Shown here piece after piece: positions 28,145-37,919 of a stretch of DNA of 64,000 nt (the first letter of the stretch is position 1; each line of letters begins with the position of its first letter). The notes under the pieces were generated by a model. It did no database searches. It was not told where the DNA came from and saw nothing but the letters and a program-made list of their open reading frames with translations. This DNA comes from Colwellia marinimaniae (GTDB lineage: Bacteria; Pseudomonadota; Gammaproteobacteria; Enterobacterales; Alteromonadaceae), in NCBI RefSeq assembly GCF_002207865.1, contig NZ_BDQM01000013.1:52247-116246 (forward strand), given 5' to 3'. A program made the position numbers and the translations under genes.

Positions 28145-28876
28145 ATGACAACCAATCCGAAACCTGTTTATCGACGAATATTATTAAAAATCAGTGGTGA
28201 AGCACTGATGGGAGAAGAGGGTTTTGGTATTGATCCTAAAGTACTTGACCGTATGGCTCAAGAGATAAAGGAGCTGGTGGAAATGGGCATCCAAGTGGGT
28301 CTCGTTATTGGTGGTGGTAATTTATTCCGTGGTGCAGGTTTAGCTGAAGCTGGCATGAATCGTGTTGTTGGTGATCAAATGGGTATGCTTGCCACCGTAA
28401 TGAATGGTTTAGCCATGCGTGATGCCTTACATCGTGCTTTTGTTAATACCCGCTTAATGTCAGCGATAGATTTAGCGGGGGTATGTGAACGTTATAATTG
28501 GGCAAATGCAATTAGCTTGTTGAAATCTGGCCGAGTGGTTATTTTTTCTGCCGGTACCGGTAATCCATTTTTTACAACAGATTCAGCTGCGTGTTTACGT
28601 GGTATTGAAATTGAAGCCGACGTAGTATTAAAAGCGACTAAAGTTGATGGCGTCTATTCAGAAGACCCAGTTAAAAATCCAGATGCTGAGCTTTATGCCG
28701 AACTAAGTTATGATGAAGTCATTGATAAAGAATTAAAAGTAATGGACTTAGCGGCCTTTACTTTAGCACGAGATCACAATATGCCTATTCGTGTATTTAA
28801 TATGAATAAACCTGGTGCGTTGAAATCTGTCATCATGGGTGGTAGCGAAGGTACAATAATTAGACACAAGTCATAA
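28145..28876 (+). CDS. pyrH: Uridylate kinase
   Basis: A 243-residue UMP kinase of the amino-acid-kinase fold. Motifs are '[19 protein letters not shown]', '[12 protein letters not shown]' and '[19 protein letters not shown]'. It makes UDP from UMP, is normally hexameric and is regulated by GTP and UTP. A 9-base inverted repeat at 28042-28068 (GTTTAGCCT / AGGCTAAAC) lies about 77 bases upstream and may be part of its control region. It is 93 bases from frr. Confidence 0.97.
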   Translation: MTTNPKPVYRRILLKISGEALMGEEGFGIDPKVLDRMAQEIKELVEMGIQVGLVIGGGNLFRGAGLAEAGMNRVVGDQMGMLATVMNGLAMRDALHRAFVNTRLMSAIDLAGVCERYNWANAISLLKSGRVVIFSAGTGNPFFTTDSAACLRGIEIEADVVLKATKVDGVYSEDPVKNPDAELYAELSYDEVIDKELKVMDLAAFTLARDHNMPIRVFNMNKPGALKSVIMGGSEGTIIRHKS

Positions 28877-28969
28877 CTTTTCGATACTCAGCTTAAAACT
28901 AAGTGTGAATAAGCCAAGGTAAGTAGCTTGCTGGCTTAAGTTAACATGATAATATTTAGGGAATAGAAC

Positions 28970-29527
28970 GTGATAGATGAAATAATTGAAGATGCTCAAC
29001 AACGTATGGGTAAGACTATTGATGCTTTAAAAAGCAGCTTGAATAAAATAAGAACAGGACGTGCACATGTTTCCTTATTAGATAATATTGTGGTGCAATA
29101 TTACGGTATGGACACGCCGTTAAATCAAGTGGGTAATATTTCGGTTCCTGATGCACGCAGCCTTGCGATTACTGTTTTTGATAAAGGCATGATTGGTGCG
29201 GTTGAAAAAGCGATATTAAAATCTGACTTAGGTTTAAATCCACAATCAAATGGCACTTTGATACGTATTCCCTTACCACCGCTTACCGAAGAACGTCGTA
29301 AAGACTTAGTAAAAGTTGTCCGTGGCGAAGCTGAGGGCGGTAAAGTGGCCATTCGTAATATCCGCCGCGATGCTAACTCAGACTTTAAAAGTTTGCTAAA
29401 AGAAAAAGAAATCAGTGAAGATGAACATCATCAAGCTGAAGACTCAATTCAGAAAATCACCAATACATTTGTTAAGCAAATTGATGAAGTCCTTATGAAA
29501 AAAGAAACGGAACTGATGGAAATATAA
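28970..29527 (+). CDS. frr: Ribosome recycling factor
   Basis: A 185-residue RRF, standard length. Recognised segments are '[21 protein letters not shown]' (split here), '[14 protein letters not shown]' and '[16 protein letters not shown]'. With EF-G it splits post-termination ribosomes. GTG 28970 is the start; the gap from pyrH is 93 bases. A terminator follows, so the downstream isoprenoid genes may have a separate promoter. Confidence 0.97.
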   Translation: MIDEIIEDAQQRMGKTIDALKSSLNKIRTGRAHVSLLDNIVVQYYGMDTPLNQVGNISVPDARSLAITVFDKGMIGAVEKAILKSDLGLNPQSNGTLIRIPLPPLTEERRKDLVKVVRGEAEGGKVAIRNIRRDANSDFKSLLKEKEISEDEHHQAEDSIQKITNTFVKQIDEVLMKKETELMEI

Positions 29528-29539
29528 GTTAGTGCTTTT

Positions 29540-29579
29540 AAAACGCCAGCTTGCTGTTAAAAAGCCAACTGGCGTTTTT
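29540..29579 (+). terminator. Intrinsic terminator of frr
   Basis: The stem AAAACGCCAG / CTGGCGTTTT encloses a 19-base loop and is followed by T, 12 bases after the frr stop codon. Confidence 0.8.
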
Positions 29580-29683
29580 GCTTAAGTGTGATTTAATACA
29601 TTAATCGTGACTTTAATAGGCATGATTTAAATAAGTGATGTCTTAAATAATTAATGGAAAATTGTTAAGTGGGTAATTGTTAA

Positions 29684-30448
29684 GTGGATAATAGTAACGT
29701 TTTAGCTGAGCAAGCTGAAAATAAAAACATTCCTCAACATGTAGCTATCATCATGGATGGTAATGGCCGTTGGGCTCAGTTACAAGGCAAAGGACGAGTG
29801 GCAGGACATAAAGCGGGTGTTAAATCAGTACGTGCTGTGGTTGCTTGTGCTCGAAAAGCTAAGATTAAAGCACTGACGCTTTTTGCCTTTAGTAGTGAAA
29901 ATTGGCAACGCCCCGCAAAAGAAGTTAATGTGCTGATGGACTTGTTTATGTATGTACTAACTAAAGAAGTTAAACGTTTGCATAAACATAATATTCGCTT
30001 TCAAGTGATAGGTGATTTGAGTCGGTTTTCTGATAAATTACAACAGAATATTGCTAAGTCAGAGCAACTTACTGCCGGAAATACTGGCTTGGTATTATCG
30101 GTGGCAGCAAATTATGGTGGTCGATGGGACATCGCCCAAGCAGCTAAGAAACTTGCTAGTGATGTTCAACAAGGCACAATGTCACTTGATGATATTAATG
30201 AGCAGACACTTAATGCACAAACCTGTCTAGCAGATCTACCCGTACTTGACTTGTTAATCCGCACCGGTGGCGACTTTCGCATTAGTAATTTTCTTTTATG
30301 GCAAGCCGCTTATGCAGAGCTATATTTCACCGATATATTATGGCCCGACTTTAATGAAGCGCAATTTGAACAGGCAATAAACTGCTTTGACCAGCGCGAG
30401 CGCCGTTTTGGTAAAACCGGTGAACAAGCAAGAAACGAGCAAAGATAA
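29684..30448 (+). CDS. uppS: Undecaprenyl diphosphate synthase
   Basis: A 254-residue cis-prenyltransferase. The catalytic Asp lies in '[11 protein letters not shown]', followed by '[10 protein letters not shown]' and 'FSSENWQRP'. The distal motif reads '[18 protein letters not shown]'. It makes the C55 lipid carrier for peptidoglycan and O-antigen. GTG 29684 is the probable start; the initiation region is tandemly duplicated (AATTGTTAAGTGG at 29660 and 29675), and the upstream GTG is closed by a stop after four codons. It starts the uppS-cdsA-dxr-rseP series. Confidence 0.95.
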   Translation: MDNSNVLAEQAENKNIPQHVAIIMDGNGRWAQLQGKGRVAGHKAGVKSVRAVVACARKAKIKALTLFAFSSENWQRPAKEVNVLMDLFMYVLTKEVKRLHKHNIRFQVIGDLSRFSDKLQQNIAKSEQLTAGNTGLVLSVAANYGGRWDIAQAAKKLASDVQQGTMSLDDINEQTLNAQTCLADLPVLDLLIRTGGDFRISNFLLWQAAYAELYFTDILWPDFNEAQFEQAINCFDQRERRFGKTGEQARNEQR

Positions 30449-30538
30449 ATAATAACAGCAAGCCAGAATGATTATACTCAAAGCTTGCATGACTATCAAA
30501 GTCTATAACAACAGTCTATAAAAATAAAAGGGTAGCCC

Positions 30539-31402
30539 TTGTTAAAACAAAGAATTATAACGGCTTTAATATTAGCACCAACAGCAATAACAGCTATTTT
30601 CTATTTACCTATAAGCTACTTTGCTGGGCTTTTAATGGCCATTATCGCTATAGGAGCCTGGGAGTGGGCTCGTTTTATCGGACTAACTAACACCATACAA
30701 CGTTTAGCCTATGTATGTGTTACCACAGCATTAATTGGGCTGTTATGGTGGTATTTACCAGTAGATACCGCTTGGTTCACTGTCACTGGTTTACCCTTTG
30801 AGTTGACCTCATTATTGTGGTTAAGTGTTATTTGGTGGTTTTTTGCTGCTTTATTAATGTTTTCATACCCCAAGTCCAGCACGTTGTGGGCGAAAAACAA
30901 ACTTGTTATTGGCTTGTTTGGTTGGTTAACCTTAGTGCCAACTTGGCTTGCCTTTATGATTTTGCGGACTCACAACTACACTCTTGATGAGTACCACGGC
31001 GCGCAGTTATTGATGTACTTATTTATGCTGGTGTGGAGCGCAGATGTTGGTGCTTACTTTATCGGTAAAGCAATGGGTAAACATCAACTTATGCCCAATG
31101 TTAGTCCAGGAAAAACCAGGGAAGGTTTTCTTGGCGGTGTATTTTGCGCGGTAATATTAACCCTAGTGGTCGGTATTTCATTACACTGGACTAGCAAACA
31201 GTTTATTTCTGCCTTACTGGTTACCGTATTGATTAGCTCTATTTCTGTTATAGGTGATTTAACGGAAAGTATGTTTAAACGCCAGGCAGGTGTTAAAGAT
31301 AGTGGCGCAATCTTACCAGGCCATGGCGGTATTTTAGATAGAATAGATAGTTTAACGGCAACGGCACCAGTTTTTGCGCTTTGTTACATATTACTTGCTT
31401 GA
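30539..31402 (+). CDS. cdsA: Phosphatidate cytidylyltransferase
   Basis: A 287-residue integral membrane enzyme with about eight hydrophobic segments. The family signature is intact near the C-terminus: 'GDLTESMFKRQAGVKDSG' followed by 'LPGHGGILDRIDSL', and 'SPGKTREGFLGG' precedes it. It makes CDP-diacylglycerol from phosphatidate and CTP, the branch point to all phospholipids. TTG 30539 gives the typical N-terminus 'MLKQRIITALILAP'; the ribosome binding site is weak (GGTAG). Confidence 0.95.
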   Translation: MLKQRIITALILAPTAITAIFYLPISYFAGLLMAIIAIGAWEWARFIGLTNTIQRLAYVCVTTALIGLLWWYLPVDTAWFTVTGLPFELTSLLWLSVIWWFFAALLMFSYPKSSTLWAKNKLVIGLFGWLTLVPTWLAFMILRTHNYTLDEYHGAQLLMYLFMLVWSADVGAYFIGKAMGKHQLMPNVSPGKTREGFLGGVFCAVILTLVVGISLHWTSKQFISALLVTVLISSISVIGDLTESMFKRQAGVKDSGAILPGHGGILDRIDSLTATAPVFALCYILLA

Positions 31403-31445
31403 TAATTTTTACATTACTAGCATTTTGATTCATTGAGGTAAAAAC

Positions 31446-32663
31446 GTGTTAAAACGTCAACTTTGTATTTTAGGTTCCACTGGCTCCATTGGTAGTAGTA
31501 CTTTAGATGTGGTACGTCTTCATCCAGATAAGTTTCAAGTAATCAGTTTAGCGGCTCATGCGAGCGTTGACATTATATTTAAGCAATGTCTTGAATTCAA
31601 ACCTCAGCAAGTAGTACTGGTTTCAAGTGAACATGCCGAGTTATTGTTGCAAAAGCTTGAGCACGTTAATGTTAATGACATTAAGGTATTATCAGGTGAG
31701 CAAGCCTTAATTGAACTTGCTCAATGTAAATCTACTGATACGGTAATGGCTGCCATTGTCGGCGCTGCTGGTCTATTACCCACGCTTGCGGCAGTGAATG
31801 CGGGCAAGCGGGTATTGTTGGCAAATAAGGAAGCTTTAGTGACCTCAGGCGCTATTTTTATGGCGGCGGTAAAAGCTTCAGGAGCAGAGCTACTGCCCAT
31901 TGATAGTGAACATAATGCCATTTTTCAATGTTTACCCTCTCACCAGCAAGGTAATCTTGGTCAATGCCAATTGCGTGCTAGTGGCATCAGTAAAATACTG
32001 CTAACCGGCTCTGGTGGCCCTTTTAGAACAATGGCCATTGAACAACTAGAATCGGTAACGCCTGCACAAGCTTGTGCACACCCTAACTGGGATATGGGCC
32101 GTAAAATATCTGTCGACTCAGCCACTATGATGAATAAAGGCCTCGAATTTATTGAAGCTAAGTGGCTTTTTAATGTTGAAGCTGAAGATATTCAAGTGGT
32201 ATTACATCCACAAAGTATCATACATTCAATGGTGCAATATAAAGACGGATCAGTTATTGCCCAAATGGGTAATCCAGATATGCGCACGCCAATTGCCCAT
32301 GCTTTGAGTTTTCCGGAGAGAATAGAGTCGGGCGTTGCACCGCTGGACTTCTTTCAAATAGCATCTTTTGAATTTCAAGCCGTTGATTTTGCGAGGTACC
32401 CTAATTTGAAGTTAGCTATTGATGCTTGTCAACAAGGTCAAGCTGCTTGTACAGCGCTTAATGCCGCGAATGAAATTGCTGTCGCTGCGTTTTTAGACGA
32501 AGAAATAAAGTTTACCGATATATTTAAAATAAATGAAACTTCTGTGAAAAAATTTGTCTCAGAACAGGTAGGTAATATAAATGAGGTGATTGCCCTTGAT
32601 AAGCAAGTGCGAATTTTTGCACAAACATTGTTAGCTGACTTTGAGGTCAGTAAATGTCAGTAA
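31446..32663 (+). CDS. dxr: 1-deoxy-D-xylulose 5-phosphate reductoisomerase
   Basis: A 405-residue Dxr (IspC), the first committed step of the MEP isoprenoid pathway. The NADPH site is '[15 protein letters not shown]'; '[12 protein letters not shown]' and '[15 protein letters not shown]' hold metal and substrate residues; 'GGPFRTM' and '[18 protein letters not shown]' follow. Start is GTG 31446 after GAGGTAAAAAC. It lies between cdsA and rseP, the arrangement found in most gammaproteobacteria outside the enterics. Confidence 0.97.
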   Translation: MLKRQLCILGSTGSIGSSTLDVVRLHPDKFQVISLAAHASVDIIFKQCLEFKPQQVVLVSSEHAELLLQKLEHVNVNDIKVLSGEQALIELAQCKSTDTVMAAIVGAAGLLPTLAAVNAGKRVLLANKEALVTSGAIFMAAVKASGAELLPIDSEHNAIFQCLPSHQQGNLGQCQLRASGISKILLTGSGGPFRTMAIEQLESVTPAQACAHPNWDMGRKISVDSATMMNKGLEFIEAKWLFNVEAEDIQVVLHPQSIIHSMVQYKDGSVIAQMGNPDMRTPIAHALSFPERIESGVAPLDFFQIASFEFQAVDFARYPNLKLAIDACQQGQAACTALNAANEIAVAAFLDEEIKFTDIFKINETSVKKFVSEQVGNINEVIALDKQVRIFAQTLLADFEVSKCQ

Positions 32664-32684
32664 TGTTAACGGGTAATAAGTAAT

Positions 32685-34043
32685 ATGTTTGATTTTTTCT
32701 GGAACCTAGCATCGTTTGTTGTCGCCTTGGGCATACTCGTCACAGTACATGAATATGGTCACTTTTGGGTCGCAAGAAAAAATGGCGTCAAAGTTGAGCG
32801 TTTTTCTGTCGGCTTTGGCCGGGCCATCTGGCGAAGAACAGCTAAAGATGGTACTGAATATGTTTTGGCCATGATACCACTCGGTGGTTATGTCAAAATG
32901 CTGGATGAACGTGTCGACGATGTTCAGCCCGAAGATAAAGATAAAACTTTTAACAGTAAATCAGTTTATCAGCGTATAGCCATAGTGGCGGCCGGACCCT
33001 TAGCAAATTTTATCTTTGCTTTATTTGCTTTTTACCTGATGTTCTTAATTGGTGTCCCCGGTGTCAAACCGGTGATTGGTGATATAGTGCCAAGCTCAAT
33101 TGCGGCTAAAGCTAAGCTAACTGACAATAGTGTAATTGTCAGTATTGCTGGTAATGTTACTCGGGATTGGCAGGAGGTTAATCTGGCGCTTATTGCTCAA
33201 ATTGGCAATGAAAAAATTACCATAAAAACCAAACAAACCGATAGCCAATATGTTACAAGTTTTATTTTAGATACTCGTAATTGGCAGTTTTCACCAGATA
33301 AAACCTCAGCACTAACAAGTTTAGGTATTACCCCTTTTCGGCCTAAAGTACATAACGAATTATCAGCGATAGCAAAAGAAAGTCCTGCCGCCTTAGCTGG
33401 GCTATTGGTGGGTGATAAACTGATTGCAGTGGCTGATGTTAAAACCAGTGACTGGTTATCCTTTGCTAAGGAAATAAAAAAATTTCCATCGGCAGAAGTA
33501 TTCATCACCATCGAGCGAAATGGTGACATACTGACATTATCGGTGACACCTGACAGTATTGAGCAAGCGGGAAAAATTGTTGGTTTTATCGGCGTAGCCC
33601 CTAAAGTGGATGCTTGGCCTGAGACGCTATTAATTGAATTAAAATATGGTCCTATTGAGGCGATAAAGGAAAGTGCTCTACGTACTTGGAATTTAACCAC
33701 CTTAACCTTTGGTATGATAGGTAAATTGCTCACTGGTGATATATCAGTCAAAAATTTGAGTGGTCCCATCGGTATTGCTCAAGGAGCAGGTGCCAGTGCT
33801 AGTCATGGTTTTGTTTATTTTTTAGGCTTTTTAGCGCTAATTAGTATTAATTTAGGAATAATTAACCTTTTACCGCTACCAGTACTTGATGGCGGACACT
33901 TACTCTATTATGTTATAGAACTTTTAACGGGGAAAGAAGTACCCGAGAAGGTACAAGAGGCTGGCTTTAAATTTGGTGCCATAGCATTATTGATGTTAAT
34001 GGCCATTGGTTTATTTAACGATTTTAGTCGGGTTCTAGGCTAA
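32685..34043 (+). CDS. rseP: Site-2 regulated intramembrane protease RseP
   Basis: A 452-residue inner-membrane zinc protease. The zinc motif HEYGH (H22, E23, H26) is in the first membrane segment and the third ligand is in 'LPLPVLDGGHLLYY' near the C-terminus. Two PDZ domains lie between (about residues 110-185 and 205-290). It cuts RseA after DegS to release sigma E and also clears signal-peptide remnants. Start ATG 32685. The final 25 codons or so resemble the unit of a tandem repeat that continues downstream of the stop codon to 34466; the gene itself looks complete. Confidence 0.96.
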   Translation: MFDFFWNLASFVVALGILVTVHEYGHFWVARKNGVKVERFSVGFGRAIWRRTAKDGTEYVLAMIPLGGYVKMLDERVDDVQPEDKDKTFNSKSVYQRIAIVAAGPLANFIFALFAFYLMFLIGVPGVKPVIGDIVPSSIAAKAKLTDNSVIVSIAGNVTRDWQEVNLALIAQIGNEKITIKTKQTDSQYVTSFILDTRNWQFSPDKTSALTSLGITPFRPKVHNELSAIAKESPAALAGLLVGDKLIAVADVKTSDWLSFAKEIKKFPSAEVFITIERNGDILTLSVTPDSIEQAGKIVGFIGVAPKVDAWPETLLIELKYGPIEAIKESALRTWNLTTLTFGMIGKLLTGDISVKNLSGPIGIAQGAGASASHGFVYFLGFLALISINLGIINLLPLPVLDGGHLLYYVIELLTGKEVPEKVQEAGFKFGAIALLMLMAIGLFNDFSRVLG

Positions 34044-34466
34044 CGAAGCTGATTTTAAATTTTGGCTTTAGCATTAGTGATGATTACTTGCTGTTAACAC
34101 GGCAACGAGATTATTTAACGATTTTAGTCGGGTTCTAGGCTAACGAAGCTAGATTTAAATTTGATGCCATAAGATTAGTGATGATTATTTGCTGTTAACA
34201 CGGCAACGAGATTATTTAACGATTTTAGTCGGGTTCTAGGCTAACGAAGCTAGCTTTAAATTTGTTGCCATAAGATTATTGATGCTTATTTGTGATGCTT
34301 ATTTGCTGTTAACACGGCAACGAGATTATTCAACGATTTTAGTCGGGTTCTAGGCTAACGAAGCTAGATTTAAATTTGATGCCATAAGATTATTGATGAT
34401 TATTTGCTGTTAACACGGCAACGAGATTATTTAACGATTTTAGTCGGGTTCTAGGCTAACGAAGCT
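33963..34466 (+). repeat. Tandem repeat derived from the 3' end of rseP
   Basis: The segment TTATTTAACG...GGTTCTAGGCTAACGAAGCT starts at 34011, 34111, 34212, 34326 (as TTATTCAACG) and 34427, with spacings of 100, 101, 114 and 101 bases. The first occurrence is the end of the rseP coding sequence. Each intervening stretch also resembles upstream rseP sequence (GCTTTAAATTTG..GCCATA) plus a constant CTGTTAACACGGCAACGAGA. The 114-base unit has an internal 13-base duplication (GATGCTTATTTGT). No open frame runs through the copies. This fills most of the 634-base rseP-bamA gap. Confidence 0.93.
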
Positions 34467-34677
34467 AAGAACCGTACTTACTTTGTTGTTGGGATGCTAA
34501 GCAAAGATTTATACCGGGAAATAAGTGCCAGAAAAGGCCGATGGCAAGTAGTGGGTCTTAGTTTACTAGGTAATACCGCTTGTTATTTACGAATTTAGTT
34601 GAGAATTAGCGCAATAGTAACGTCTTGAGTGTGTAGCTAATAGTTTTTATAAAAAGAAGTAACGAAGTTTATAATAT

Positions 34678-37218
34678 ATGATCATGAAAAAAATTGCCTT
34701 TGCCCTCCTATTAGGTGCGCTAGGAACAACACAAGATGCTCAAGCTGGAAAAGGCTTTCAAGTTAAAGATATTGACGTTAAAGGTCTGCAGCGTGATGCT
34801 CTTGGAACATCAGCTAAAAATGCTCAAACTTCGTCAAGCTTTCAAGTCGAAGATATTGAAGTTAAAGGCCTACAGCGTGTTGCTTTAGGTGCTGCGTTAA
34901 CCCACATTCCCTTCAATGTTGGTGATAACCTTAATGACTTTCGGATATCACAGTCAATCAAGGCGCTTTATCAATCAGGTCACTTTAATGATATCCGTGT
35001 TTATCGTGATGGTAACCGCTTGGTCTATCGGGTAAAAGAGCGAGAGACTATCAGTGAAATTATTTTTGATGGTAATAGCGACCTTAAAGATGAGCAGTTA
35101 ACTGAAAGTCTTGATGGTAGTAATATTCGTGTTGGTGAAACCCTTGATCGTACCGTAATTGCGGGTATCGAAATGGGCTTAGAAAATTTTTACCATAGTG
35201 TCGGTAAGTACAATGCTAAAGTTACCGCTAAAATTACCCATTTACCGCGAAATAGAGTTAATTTAGAGTTTACTTTTGTCGAAGGTGATTCTGCTGCCAT
35301 TAAGCAAATAAATATTATCGGTAATGAAGTTTTTACCAATGCAGAAATATTAGATAAAATAGAGCTCACCTTTGATTCTCCTTGGTGGAATTTTATGGCA
35401 CAAGATAGGTACCAAAAACAAGCATTGCAAGGAGATATTGAAACGATTAATAGCTATTATCTTAACCGAGGCTATTTGCGTTTTAAAATAGACTCAACCC
35501 AAGTGTCAATGACTCCGGATAAAAAGGCAGTGTATATCGCTCTAAATGTCAGTGAAGGAGAGACCTATAGCATCAGTGAAGTAGACTTTGTTGGTGATAT
35601 GGCTGGTTTTGAAAATACCATACGTGCTATTAACCCTCTACAAGCGGGTGAATTGTATAACGGCGCAGAAATCACTTATACCGAAGACGTTATTAGTAAG
35701 TTTCTAGGACGCTATGGTTATGCTTATCCGAAAGTGACCACCATTCCAGAAATAGATGATGAAAACCATACGGTTAAATTATCTATATCGATTGACCCGG
35801 GTAAACGTATTTATGTTAATCGCATTAACTTTACCGGTAACCATGTGACTGCTGACCACGTATTACGCCGTGAAATGCGTCAAATGGAAGGAGCTTGGTT
35901 ATCTAATGGCGTAGTAGAATCGTCGAAGTCTTGGTTGATGCGTTTGCCTTATATGGAAACCGTGGAGTTTGAAACCAAACAAATTGAGGGCGAAGACGAT
36001 TTAGTTAATATCGATTTTACTGTTAAAGAGCAACCCTCGGGCTCCTTCAATGCCGGTGTTGGTTATGGCTCACAAACCAAACTAAGCTTAAATGCAGGGG
36101 TTCAGCAAAATAACTTTTTAGGGACAGGTAATCAACTTGGCTTTAATATAGCGAAGAATTATTATCAAAAAAGTGCCACCATTTCTTTTACCGACCCTTA
36201 TTTTACCGTCGATGCTATTTCCCTTGGTGGACAAGTTTACTATAGCGAATACGATGCCGGTAATGCCAATATGGTTGAGTATAATAATAAAACCTTTGGT
36301 CTGGGCCTCAACTGGGGCTTTCCGGTAAATGAATATCTAAGGTTAAATTTTGGCATCGGTTGGAAGTACAACCAAATATCGCAATTACAAGCCTATGATC
36401 AAATTCAAGACTTTTACGATATTTACGCCGATCCAAATGAACCCGATGGCCAACTAGAATTTAAAACATTGGATTTAAATGCGGGCATATCTCGTAGTAC
36501 TTTAAACCGAGGTACCTTCCCCACAGCCGGTTCAACGCAACGATTTAATGTTAAAATGACTTCGCCAAAATCCGATTTACAGTATTTTAAAATAAATTAT
36601 GATGCGAAGTTTTATTTTCCTTTAACACGAAATCAAAAATGGTCAGTGTTAACTCGCATACAGCTTGGTTATGCCAATGGTTATGGGCAAATTGAAGGCA
36701 ATGATCAACTGTTACCTTTCTGGGAGAACTTTAGTGCCGGTGGTTCGGACACCGTACGTGGTTTTGAAAATAATACTATTGGACCAAGGGCAATATATCG
36801 TACCCCTCAAAAACTTTCTGATGGTAGCTGTTGTTTAGGGCCAAGTAATGATGCTATTTATGTCAATGAACGTTCGGTTGGTGGTAATGCCATGGCAATA
36901 GCAGGGATAGAGCTGATAGTACCGACACCATTTTTAGATGAAAGTTATGCGAACAGTGTTCGTACCAGTTTATTCTGGGATGTGGGAAATGTTTGGGATA
37001 CCGAGTTTAATTTAGATAATTATCAAGATTTAGCTGCGAATGAATATGATAAAATTGCTGATTATGCTGATCCGACACGTTTTCGTAGTTCAGCAGGTAT
37101 TTCAATTCAATGGCTTTCGCCCATGGGACCAATGATATTTAGTTTTGCTAAATCCATAAGGGAAGAAGAAGGTGACGATACTTCATTCTTTAGCTTTAAT
37201 ATTGGTAAAACCTTTTAA
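34678..37218 (+). CDS. bamA: Outer-membrane protein assembly factor BamA
   Basis: An 846-residue Omp85 protein: signal peptide (cleavage near residue 24), five POTRA domains to about residue 460, then a 16-strand beta-barrel with loop-6 motif 'VRGFENNTIGPRA' and the C-terminal 'FSFNIGKTF'. It is the core of the BAM machine that folds outer-membrane proteins. It is about 35 residues longer than E. coli BamA, largely because 28 residues at the start of POTRA1 are duplicated (residues 27-43 and 55-71 nearly match). Loop 6 has adjacent Cys ('GSCCLG') in place of the spaced Cys pair of E. coli. ATG 34678 or 34684 could start. A weak sigma E-like promoter is possible near 34600-34630, unproven. Confidence 0.96.
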   Translation: MIMKKIAFALLLGALGTTQDAQAGKGFQVKDIDVKGLQRDALGTSAKNAQTSSSFQVEDIEVKGLQRVALGAALTHIPFNVGDNLNDFRISQSIKALYQSGHFNDIRVYRDGNRLVYRVKERETISEIIFDGNSDLKDEQLTESLDGSNIRVGETLDRTVIAGIEMGLENFYHSVGKYNAKVTAKITHLPRNRVNLEFTFVEGDSAAIKQINIIGNEVFTNAEILDKIELTFDSPWWNFMAQDRYQKQALQGDIETINSYYLNRGYLRFKIDSTQVSMTPDKKAVYIALNVSEGETYSISEVDFVGDMAGFENTIRAINPLQAGELYNGAEITYTEDVISKFLGRYGYAYPKVTTIPEIDDENHTVKLSISIDPGKRIYVNRINFTGNHVTADHVLRREMRQMEGAWLSNGVVESSKSWLMRLPYMETVEFETKQIEGEDDLVNIDFTVKEQPSGSFNAGVGYGSQTKLSLNAGVQQNNFLGTGNQLGFNIAKNYYQKSATISFTDPYFTVDAISLGGQVYYSEYDAGNANMVEYNNKTFGLGLNWGFPVNEYLRLNFGIGWKYNQISQLQAYDQIQDFYDIYADPNEPDGQLEFKTLDLNAGISRSTLNRGTFPTAGSTQRFNVKMTSPKSDLQYFKINYDAKFYFPLTRNQKWSVLTRIQLGYANGYGQIEGNDQLLPFWENFSAGGSDTVRGFENNTIGPRAIYRTPQKLSDGSCCLGPSNDAIYVNERSVGGNAMAIAGIELIVPTPFLDESYANSVRTSLFWDVGNVWDTEFNLDNYQDLAANEYDKIADYADPTRFRSSAGISIQWLSPMGPMIFSFAKSIREEEGDDTSFFSFNIGKTF

Positions 37219-37334
37219 ATCATTTTATAAAATAGGTTTTAGCTGCGTAATATCAATCAATCTTGCTATATTAGCCGACAGAAATAATTATCCGTGTGAA
37301 TAGTAAGAAAAATAATAAATAAAGGGGAACAACG

Positions 37335-37853
37335 TTGAATAAAGTTATCAAAACTATGGTTATGGGCGTAGCTGCGTCAGGTATATTATTAGCAAATTCA
37401 ATCATGGCTGCAGAGCAAAAAATTGCGGTAGTAAATTTTCAAGAAATAATGAGTAAAATTCCGCAAACAGCTGCTTTAATGCAAAGCTTAGAAGCCGAGT
37501 TCAAAGATGATAAAGCTATTATCACTCAGCTTGAAAAAGACATTAAATATTATCGAGAAAAACTTAAGCGTGATGGCTCATTAATGAGTGTTAAAGAAAA
37601 AGAAGAGTTAGAAGTTAAAATTAAGTCATTATTTCAAGAATACCAAGTTAAAGGTAAAGCACTACAACAAAAAGCGACTCAACGTCAAAACCAAGAGACC
37701 AATAAAATTATCGCTTTAGTACGTAAAGCGGTCGATAATATTGCCGCTAAACAAGATTATGACTTAGTACTTTCTCAACAAGCCGTTGTTTATTCTAAAC
37801 CCAATGCGAGTATCACTGACCTTGTGGTAGAGCATGTTAGCAAGCTTAAATAA
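37335..37853 (+). CDS. skp: Periplasmic chaperone Skp (OmpH family)
   Basis: A 172-residue secreted protein with a signal peptide cleaved after about residue 25 ('SIMA/AEQKIAVVNFQEI'). The long charged helices (about residues 45-125, rich in Lys, Glu and Gln) form the tentacles of the trimeric chaperone that carries unfolded outer-membrane proteins to BAM. The N-terminal 'KIAVVNFQEIMSKIPQ' and C-terminal 'DLVLSQQAVVYSKP' match the family. TTG 37335 follows AAAGGGGAACAAC, a good ribosome binding site. It lies between bamA and lpxD as in E. coli. Confidence 0.94.
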   Translation: MNKVIKTMVMGVAASGILLANSIMAAEQKIAVVNFQEIMSKIPQTAALMQSLEAEFKDDKAIITQLEKDIKYYREKLKRDGSLMSVKEKEELEVKIKSLFQEYQVKGKALQQKATQRQNQETNKIIALVRKAVDNIAAKQDYDLVLSQQAVVYSKPNASITDLVVEHVSKLK

Positions 37854-37919
37854 CCGCATAAATATCATTATCATTAATATTGGTGATTGTATTTAATCAT
37901 CGTGGTAAGAGGCACTGAT

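Noticed and set aside
33197..33769. 190-codon open frame antisense to rseP
   Set aside because: It lies fully within the clear rseP coding sequence, has no family features and no ribosome binding site; it reflects codon bias of the opposite strand.
34011..34466. Regularly spaced repeats that could be taken for a CRISPR array
   Set aside because: The intervening sequences are similar to each other rather than unique, the period is about 100 bases, and the unit derives from rseP coding sequence. No cas gene is present.
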